In this document: piece by piece, positions 7,184 to 12,494 of the stretch
Position numbering within the stretch: position 1 is the stretch's first letter
Layout: each line of letters starts with the position of its first letter
Source: an uncultured Lysobacter sp.
GTDB lineage: Bacteria; Pseudomonadota; Gammaproteobacteria; Xanthomonadales; Xanthomonadaceae
Direction of reading: 5' to 3'
Assembly (NCBI GenBank): GCA_946480055.1
Contig: CAMLID010000084.1
Coordinates: forward strand, 1 to 14,126
Length of the DNA: 14,126 bases
Notes under the pieces: generated by a model
Databases searched by the model: none
What the model was told of the DNA's origin: nothing
What the model saw: the letters and a program-made list of their open reading frames with translations, nothing else
Program-made: the position numbers and the translations under genes

Positions 7184-7645
7184 ATGGACAGAAGAGGTTT
7201 CTGCATCACGAGCCTGGGCCTGTGGGCGCCATTCGTACCCGCTACGGCAGGAATCCCGGCTCCTGCAACGGTCCGACGCCGCAGCTACGCGCCTGCCGAC
7301 GGCACCTATGCGCAAGCCGCCGAAGTGCGCGCGGCGCAGCGCCTGCTGTTCGTGAGCGGTCAGGTGCCCGCCGATGCCGAAGGTGCGGTGCCCGAGGATT
7401 TCCGCGCCCAATGCCGGTTGGCGTGGCGCAACGTCGGCGCGCAGCTGAAGGCCGCGGGCCTGGGCTACGAACACTTGGTCAAGGCCACGGTCTACCTGGC
7501 CTGCCGCGAGGATCGCGACGCCGCGCGCGAAGTGCGCCAAGAGGTGCTGGGTCGCTTGCCGCATCCCCCCGCGCTGACGGTGGTCGTGGTCGACATCTAC
7601 GACAGCGCCTGGCTGCTGGAGATCGAGGCGATCGCGGCAGCTTGA
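7184..7645 (+). CDS. Tat-exported Rid-family (RidA/YjgF-like) protein lacking the catalytic Arg
   Basis: A 153-residue protein. Residues 1-29 look like a Tat signal (MDRRGFCITS, a hydrophobic stretch, and a possible A-P-A cleavage at 26-28). The rest is a Rid fold: Y42 in GTYAQA, LLFVSGQVPAD (54-64), LAWRNVGAQLKAAGLGYEHL, the VKATVYL strand and a C-terminal LEIEAIAAA. In enamine/imine deaminases of this family a catalytic Arg follows Pro-Ala near the C-terminus (R105 in E. coli RidA); here PPALTV has Leu (L131), so classical deaminase activity is doubtful. The ATG at 7184 has GGAG (7172-7175) 8 nt upstream; an in-frame GTG at 7154 would spoil the Tat signal. Most Rid proteins are cytosolic, so export is unusual. 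It stands 118 nt before two Tat-exported M19 genes. Confidence 0.85.
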   Translation: MDRRGFCITSLGLWAPFVPATAGIPAPATVRRRSYAPADGTYAQAAEVRAAQRLLFVSGQVPADAEGAVPEDFRAQCRLAWRNVGAQLKAAGLGYEHLVKATVYLACREDRDAAREVRQEVLGRLPHPPALTVVVVDIYDSAWLLEIEAIAAA

Positions 7646-7727
7646 GGCCAGGCGCCGCGAGCCGTCCCGTGGCGCGGCGATAACCCGCCATGCGCCGAAA
7701 CGGTCGGCCGGGCCGCGACGGCTGCGC

Positions 7728-7733
7728 TAGAGT
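7728..7733 (+). promoter_or_regulatory. Weak -10-like TAGAGT upstream of the first M19 gene
   Basis: TAGAGT lies 30 nt before the start of the first M19 gene, but no -35 match is seen upstream. The 118-base gap could hold an independent promoter; otherwise the genes are read through from the Rid-like gene. Confidence 0.25.
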
Positions 7734-7763
7734 CGGCGCGACGTCCACAGGGAGAGGGCAGGC

Positions 7764-8900
7764 ATGATCGATCGACGCGAATTCCTCGGTGCGGTCGGGC
7801 TGACCGCGCTGGCCGCAGCCACCGGGCCCACGTTCGCCGCCGCCGCCGCGCCGGCGCGCTGGCCGCGATACCGCGACACGCTCGCGATCGACGCCCTGAG
7901 CGGTTCGGAGCTGTTCTATCTCAAGGAAGGCGATCCCGACGTTCCCAAGGCGCTGCAGCAGCTGCGCGAATGCGGGCTCAGCGGGATCATGGCCAGCCTC
8001 GCGCCGCAGGGGCGGTTCTGGTACACCGACCAGGCCTACGCCGAGGCCAAGCAGCGCGTCGAAGACTGCAAGGCGACGATCGCGCGCCACTCCGAGGTGC
8101 TGTTGCTGGTACGCAACGGCGCCGACCTCAAGCAGGCCGAGCGCGAGAACAGAGTCGGCATCATCTTCACCTTCCAGGGCGCCGAGCCCTTGGGCGAGGA
8201 CGTCGAGCGCATCGCGCAATTCCGCGAGCAGGGTCTGCGGGTGCTGCAGCTCACGCACAACCGCCGCAACCTGGTCGGCGACGGCTGCATGGAGCCGGGC
8301 AACGCCGGCTTGAGCAACTTCGGCCATCAGGTGGTCGAGCGGCTCAACGCCGAGAAGATGGTGATCGATCTGGCTCACGGTTCGCAGCGCACCATCCGCG
8401 AGGGCATCCTGGCCTCGAAGGCACCGGTGTTGATCGGACACACCGGCTGCCGCGCGCTGGCCGACGTGCCGCGCATGGTCCACGACGCCGAGCTCAAGCT
8501 GCTGGCGGACAGGGGCGGCGTCGTCGGCATCATCTTCTGGCCCTACCTGCGCGACCAGGGTCAGCAGACCTCGGCCGACGTGATCCGGCATATCGAGTAT
8601 GCGATCAAGGTCTGCGGCGAAGACCATGTCGGCATCGGCACCGATATCAACGTGTCGGCGGTGGACGTCACGCCCGAGTACGTCAAGGAAAACACCGAGA
8701 TGGTCAAAGGCATGATCGGGGACGGCATCTTCGAGAAAGGCCGCGACCCCAACCTGCTGCTGTTCGCGCCGGATCTCAACACCGCCGACCGTTTCGAGAC
8801 CCTGGCCGGATTGCTCTCGACGCGCGGGCATTCGGACGCTCGCATCGCTAAGATCCTGGGAGGCAACTTCGCCCGTGTCATGACCGAGGTGTGGGGATGA
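7764..8900 (+). CDS. Tat-exported M19 (membrane dipeptidase)-like protein, copy 1
   Basis: A 378-residue protein. MIDRREFLGA plus a hydrophobic run and an Ala-rich end (about 22-31) form a Tat signal. The remainder is an M19 TIM-barrel: QLTHNRRNLVGDG (162-174), VIDLAHGS (200-207), GHTGCRALADVPR (225-237), EDHVGIGTD (286-294) and the terminal GGNFARVM. Compared with human dipeptidase 1, H198, H219, R230 and D288 have equivalents (H205, H226, R237, D294). The HxD zinc ligands are absent (IDALSG at 42-47) and the bridging Glu is Gln (Q138 in FQGAE). The ATG has AGGGAG/GAGGG upstream. The substrate is unknown: a peptide or dehydropeptide is the family expectation, but the metal site suggests altered chemistry. 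The stop overlaps copy 2 (ATGA). Confidence 0.88.
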   Translation: MIDRREFLGAVGLTALAAATGPTFAAAAAPARWPRYRDTLAIDALSGSELFYLKEGDPDVPKALQQLRECGLSGIMASLAPQGRFWYTDQAYAEAKQRVEDCKATIARHSEVLLLVRNGADLKQAERENRVGIIFTFQGAEPLGEDVERIAQFREQGLRVLQLTHNRRNLVGDGCMEPGNAGLSNFGHQVVERLNAEKMVIDLAHGSQRTIREGILASKAPVLIGHTGCRALADVPRMVHDAELKLLADRGGVVGIIFWPYLRDQGQQTSADVIRHIEYAIKVCGEDHVGIGTDINVSAVDVTPEYVKENTEMVKGMIGDGIFEKGRDPNLLLFAPDLNTADRFETLAGLLSTRGHSDARIAKILGGNFARVMTEVWG

Positions 8901-10021
8901 TCGATCGTCGCGGTTTTCTGATCGGCGCGGGCAGCCTCGCGCTTGCTGGCCTGGCCCGCAACGCGCAGGCGTTCGCGCCGCCGCCGCGCTGGGCGCCCTA
9001 CGCCGATGCCTTCGTGCTGGACGCCTGCGGCACCATCGGCCGTCAGGACCACGAAGGCGATGCGCCGCTGAGCGCGCCGGAACTGGGCGACCTGCGCGAG
9101 TCCGGACTGAGCGCATTGCAGGTCACGGTCGCGCCGGTCGGGCATTACAAGGACGCGTTCGAGCAGACGATCGAGCAGATCGCCTCCTGGGACGACGAGA
9201 TCGCCCGCCATCCCGAGCAACTGCTGCTGGCGCGCACCGGCGCCGATCTGCAGCGCGCGCAGAGCGAGCGCAAGACCGCGATGATCTACGGCTTCCAGGA
9301 CACCACGCCGATCGGCGAGGACCTGGACCGCATCACCGTGTTCCATCGCAGCGGCGTGCGCGTGGTGCAGCTCACCTACAACCTGCGCAACCTGGTCGGC
9401 GACGGTTGCCTGGAGCCCGGCGACGCGGGGCTCAGCAAGTTCGGCCACAAGCTGGTCGAGGCCTTGAACGAGAAGAAGATCGTCGTCGATCTGGCCCACA
9501 GCGGCCGCCGCACCGCGCTGGAAGGCATCGCGGCGTCGAAGTCGCCGGCGGTGATCAGCCACACCGGCTGCGCCGCGATCGCCGACGTGCCGCGCAACAA
9601 GACCGACGCCGAACTGCGCGCGGTCGCCGAACGCGGCGGCGTGGTCGGGATCTACCTGATGCCGTTCCTGCGCCTCAAGGGCCAGCCGATGGCGGCCGAT
9701 CTGATCGCGCACCTCGAGCACGCGATCAAGATCTGCGGCGAGGACCACGTGGGCCTGGGCAGCGACGGTACGGTGGCGGCGACCAAGCTGACGCCGGAGT
9801 ACAAGCGCGATCACCGCAAGTTCATCGCCGAGCGCCGCGCGCTGGGCATTTCGGCGCCGGGCGAGGCCGGCGACGTCTACCTGATCCTGCCCGACCTCAA
9901 CCATCCGCGCCGTTTCGAGACCCTGGCGGCGATGCTGTCGGCGCGCGGCCATTCCGATGCGCGCATCGGCAAGATCCTGGGCGGCAACTTCAAGCGGGTG
10001 ATGAGCGAAGTCTGGGGTTGA
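8897..10021 (+). CDS. Tat-exported M19 (membrane dipeptidase)-like protein, copy 2
   Basis: A 374-residue paralogue of the preceding protein, aligned along its whole length. It has a Tat signal (MIDRRGFLIGAG, hydrophobic run, probable A-Q-A cleavage near 23-25), YNLRNLVGDGCLEP (161-174), VVDLAHSG (196-203), SHTGCAAIADVPRNK (221-235), EDHVGLGSD (282-290) and the same RGHSDARI...GGNF...EVWG end. As in copy 1, HxD is missing (LDACGT, 41-46) and the bridging Glu is Gln (Q134 in GFQDTTP), while H201, H222, R233 and D290 remain. The start is the ATG at 8897, with GAGG (8886-8889) 7 nt upstream and a 4-nt overlap with copy 1; a GTG two codons earlier is less likely. The pair arose by tandem duplication and now differs most in the N-terminal third and the 290-330 loop, which suggests different substrates. 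Confidence 0.88.
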   Translation: MIDRRGFLIGAGSLALAGLARNAQAFAPPPRWAPYADAFVLDACGTIGRQDHEGDAPLSAPELGDLRESGLSALQVTVAPVGHYKDAFEQTIEQIASWDDEIARHPEQLLLARTGADLQRAQSERKTAMIYGFQDTTPIGEDLDRITVFHRSGVRVVQLTYNLRNLVGDGCLEPGDAGLSKFGHKLVEALNEKKIVVDLAHSGRRTALEGIAASKSPAVISHTGCAAIADVPRNKTDAELRAVAERGGVVGIYLMPFLRLKGQPMAADLIAHLEHAIKICGEDHVGLGSDGTVAATKLTPEYKRDHRKFIAERRALGISAPGEAGDVYLILPDLNHPRRFETLAAMLSARGHSDARIGKILGGNFKRVMSEVWG

Positions 10022-10051
10022 GTTCGCGCCGATTCGCCGGGCTTGGGCGAT

Positions 10052-10132
10052 GGTGCGGTTATCACCGCACCCTACGGTTCCGCAATGTTTTATGTCGAGG
10101 TAGGGTGCGGTAAGCCGCAGGCGCACCGCACC
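10052..10132. repeat. Inverted pair of GTAG-type REP elements (REPIN-like)
   Basis: Element 1 (minus): GTAG (10075 to 10072), then GGTGCGGT (10071 to 10064), a GATA loop and ACCGCACC (10059 to 10052). Element 2 (plus): GTAG (10100-10103), then GGTGCGGT (10104-10111), a 13-base loop with its own GCC/GGC pairs, and ACCGCACC (10125-10132). The two face each other across 24 bases and share a 12-bp perfect match, ACCGCACCCTAC against GTAGGGTGCGGT. A GTAG tetranucleotide at the foot of a hairpin is the hallmark of REP sequences mobilised by RAYT (TnpA-REP) transposases, common in Xanthomonadaceae. The location just after the last M19 gene is typical; it may also act as a 3'-end structure. Confidence 0.75.
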
Positions 10133-10151
10133 GGCGTGAACTCGGACGCCG

Positions 10152-10547
10152 TCAGAGCGCCGGGCCGGAGTAGCCGGCGATCTGCGAACGCAGCGCGCGT
10201 GCGTCCTGCAGCAGGCGCGCGATTTCGGCGCGCTCGTCGGCATCCAGCGAGGAAGGGCCGAGTTCGCGCAGCTTGTCGGCGATCTCGGCCTGGCGTTGTT
10301 CCACCGCCTGCAGTTCGAGCTGGCTGATGGTGCCGAGGAAGTAACGGCTGATGATCTGTTCGTCGCCGACGAAGCTGCCCGCGGCGAGCTTCTGCAGCGC
10401 CTAGGCTTCCTCGCGCTCGGCGAAGTGCTCGATCAGGGCGCCGCTTGCTCTGCGTCCCTGTCATCGCGCCAGCACGAGATCGCATAACGGGTGTTATGCG
10501 AACGTTCGTCGGCCTCGTCGAGCACGAACTCAACTGTTTCGGGGGAA
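10152..10547 (-). pseudogene. Decayed gene fragment with frameshift and amber codon
   Basis: Read on the minus strand, the sequence just after the glycosyltransferase stop gives ETVEFVLDEADERSHNTRYA and some 15 further residues, then a stop. A one-base frame change near 10440 continues as ALIEHFAEREEA, is cut by an amber codon (10403 to 10401), and resumes in the same frame as ALQKLAAGSFVGDEQIISRY and on to a charged helical end finishing at the TGA at 10154 to 10152. Pieced together this is about 130 codons of helical, Glu/Arg/Leu-rich sequence with coding-like composition, but no continuous frame and no convincing start (a GTG at 10525 is possible). I do not recognise the family. The unrelated minus-strand frame covering 10090-10659 is not coding. 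Confidence 0.55.
10480..10501. repeat. Perfect inverted repeat with dif-like layout
   Basis: TCGCATAAC (10480-10488) pairs perfectly with GTTATGCGA (10493-10501) around GGGT. Read as CGCATAA, six bases, TTATGCG, it copies the layout of XerC/XerD sites (E. coli dif has CGCATAA, six bases, TTATG). It lies inside the decayed gene, 55 bases from the glycosyltransferase stop. It could equally be a simple hairpin serving as a 3'-end structure, though no T-run follows. Confidence 0.5.
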
Positions 10548-10555
10548 CGGGTCCT

Positions 10556-12307
10556 TCAGGCGAACAGCCGCGCCAGTGCTGGCTCGCCGGCCAGCCAGCG
10601 CGGAGCCTCGGCTTTGTCGACGACACGCCACACATAACCCGGCCGGCCGTACAGGTCACTGCCAGTAGCCATCAACGCTGAGATATTGATGGAGTCGAGA
10701 AAGCCCGGCGCGTTGTACTCCTGGTGCGCGAAGCCGCAGATTTTGGCGCGCACTGCGGTCTCGTTCATCGCGAGGTACGAAAAATGCCAGCCTGCATCGG
10801 CCAGGATCAGCGCCGGTTGTGCGCCGCTGCGCACGCGCATTCGCAACTGGTCGGGCGTGAGGCGGTCGAGGTGTGCACGCGTGGCCGCCACAGTCCATAC
10901 CGATGATGATTCTGGGCCTTCGACATTGCGGTAGTTCGCAAAGAAATAATGGAAGGCCAGGCACAGGCCATAGACCTCGTGGTGGCGGTCGTCACGCATC
11001 GCGCGGACTACGTCGGCACGCGGTATCTCGTCGGCGTCTGACACCATCACCAGGTCGTGTGGCGCCGCGTCGTGCAGGCTGCGCATGATCTGGTTACGCT
11101 GGAACTTCTCGCGGATCCAGAAGCCGGAGCGCGGCGTGTCGGAATGCCAGTCGCCTACCACCGGCGCGGCCTCGGCTGCCTCGTCGGCCATCGGCATGTC
11201 GTGCACCGCGATATAGCGGATGCGCGGCAGGAACGCGGCGATGCGCGGGTCGGCCGCATCGAAGCGCAAGGCCTTCGGTTCGCCGCTGAAGGTGCGGTCG
11301 GCCTCGACGATGACGAAATAGTCGACCACTTCGGACAGCTCGTGCAATCGTGCCGCCAGTATGTCGGCCTCACCGTTGTATGTGATGCAATCGAATACCT
11401 TGCGCGTGTGGGGCGCGGCGGGCGCGTCGGGCTCCGGCGCAAACTCGACCCGGTATCCGTTGCGCTCGAACATCTGCAGAATGTCGCGCTCCCCGTACCA
11501 CGCGTCCAGTTGCGACAGCGGAATCTGCGAGCGCAGCGTGAGTGGGGACAGGCTCACGAGCTGCCGAACCCTCGCGTGATGCCCGAACAGAAGCATCGCG
11601 TCGTAGCCGTGGTGCAGCTGCGGCCCCGCATGCTCGATGGCAAAGCTGCGCGCCAGCTCCAGCGGAGCGAAGCGCATGCCGACAGCCTCCAGCGCGGGCC
11701 GTAGCACGCCGCTGAGCTGCACGTCCTCGAGCAGCGCATTGTTCTGCCAGCGCATCTTCAACGGATCGCCTTCCACGGCGTCGGGCGGCGGAATCTCCAT
11801 CCGGATGTGTGGATGGTCGAGCAGTGCGCGCATAAAGCGTCGACTGCGCAGGCTGAAGCCGCCATTTTGGATCGGCGTGACGGCGTGGTCGGGCTTGCCG
11901 AGCTCTTCGGCCCATTCGAACCGGTTGCGCCAGTACGTGCCCTGCGGCGCGTCGATCTTGGCGAGATGGATGGGCGCGCCGATGTAGTCGCAGTCCAGGA
12001 ACTCGTCGCGCCAATTGTCGGCATTGACGACCCAGCCATCTTCCTGAACGACCAACGCGAACTCGGTACGGACCACGCGCCAGAGCGCGAACATCATGAA
12101 CCAGCCGTACTCGTGGTAGTTCAGCGGCGCGATCGCCTGGTGTTCTATGCCGGGCGCCAAGTTGTCGGGCACCTGTGGGCTGCACAGCAAGGCGCGTGCG
12201 CCGGGCATCTGCGTTTGGCTGTGCTGCAAGGCCATCGCTGCGCCGCGCGCGTCGGGCAAGCCGGTGACCGAGATAAGCGTGATGGTCTTGAATGCGGCCC
12301 GGTTCAC
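10556..12307 (-). CDS. Two-domain DUF5672 and family 17 glycosyltransferase protein
   Basis: A 583-residue soluble protein with no signal peptide or membrane helix. The N-terminal half is DUF5672-like: a core from about 50 to 235 with TEFALVVQEDGWVVNADNW (81-99), CDYIGAP (106-112) and QNGGFSLRSRRF (147-158), an arrangement resembling a GT-A nucleotide-sugar transferase. The C-terminal part (about 304-560) matches GT17 (the MGAT3 N-acetylglucosaminyltransferase family): FDCITYNGEADILAARL (305-321), VDYFVIVEADRTFSGEPK (328-345), REKFQRNQI and SDADEIPR (423-430), the DxD-like metal/donor site. The start is GTG at 12307 with AGAGAGG (12320 to 12314) 6 nt upstream. Two sugar transfers to a surface glycan, or to a protein, are inferred. 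Codon use looks more AT-rich than its neighbours, consistent with transfer. Confidence 0.85.
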   Translation of the reverse strand: MNRAAFKTITLISVTGLPDARGAAMALQHSQTQMPGARALLCSPQVPDNLAPGIEHQAIAPLNYHEYGWFMMFALWRVVRTEFALVVQEDGWVVNADNWRDEFLDCDYIGAPIHLAKIDAPQGTYWRNRFEWAEELGKPDHAVTPIQNGGFSLRSRRFMRALLDHPHIRMEIPPPDAVEGDPLKMRWQNNALLEDVQLSGVLRPALEAVGMRFAPLELARSFAIEHAGPQLHHGYDAMLLFGHHARVRQLVSLSPLTLRSQIPLSQLDAWYGERDILQMFERNGYRVEFAPEPDAPAAPHTRKVFDCITYNGEADILAARLHELSEVVDYFVIVEADRTFSGEPKALRFDAADPRIAAFLPRIRYIAVHDMPMADEAAEAAPVVGDWHSDTPRSGFWIREKFQRNQIMRSLHDAAPHDLVMVSDADEIPRADVVRAMRDDRHHEVYGLCLAFHYFFANYRNVEGPESSSVWTVAATRAHLDRLTPDQLRMRVRSGAQPALILADAGWHFSYLAMNETAVRAKICGFAHQEYNAPGFLDSINISALMATGSDLYGRPGYVWRVVDKAEAPRWLAGEPALARLFA

Positions 12308-12494
12308 GATGTGCCTCTCTTCGTTCTAACGCCGTAGGCGGACACGCTGCGTCGCTTCCGCTCTGAATTGAGCACAGGTCGGCGTGACGCAATGGTATGA
12401 AGGGACACTCTGCGAAGATGAGGCGATAATAACGCGATGTCGACGTGGCTGCCCTCGGCTCGTCGGCACATTTTTGGTGATGGAAGAAGAGCCG
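12308..12494. other. Intergenic stretch between dnaG and the glycosyltransferase gene
   Basis: A 187-base gap, AT-richer than the flanking dnaG. It holds the glycosyltransferase Shine-Dalgarno at 12314-12320. No hairpin with a T-run follows the dnaG stop. TATTAT (minus strand, 12431 to 12426) looks like a -10 hexamer but has no -35 partner at 17 bp. Nothing else stands out. Confidence 0.4.

Noticed and set aside
8561..10243. Minus-strand 560-codon open frame across the second M19 gene
   Set aside because: It is a shadow of a clear M19 reading frame, low-complexity, with no family motif.
10022..10555. CRISPR array or tRNA in the gene-poor stretch
   Set aside because: The repeats here are inverted REP hairpins rather than evenly spaced direct repeats, and no cloverleaf with a T-loop sequence was found.
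11057..11704. Plus-strand open frame of 215 codons inside the glycosyltransferase gene
   Set aside because: It is antisense to the DUF5672/GT17 protein and lacks a ribosome binding site and recognisable motifs.
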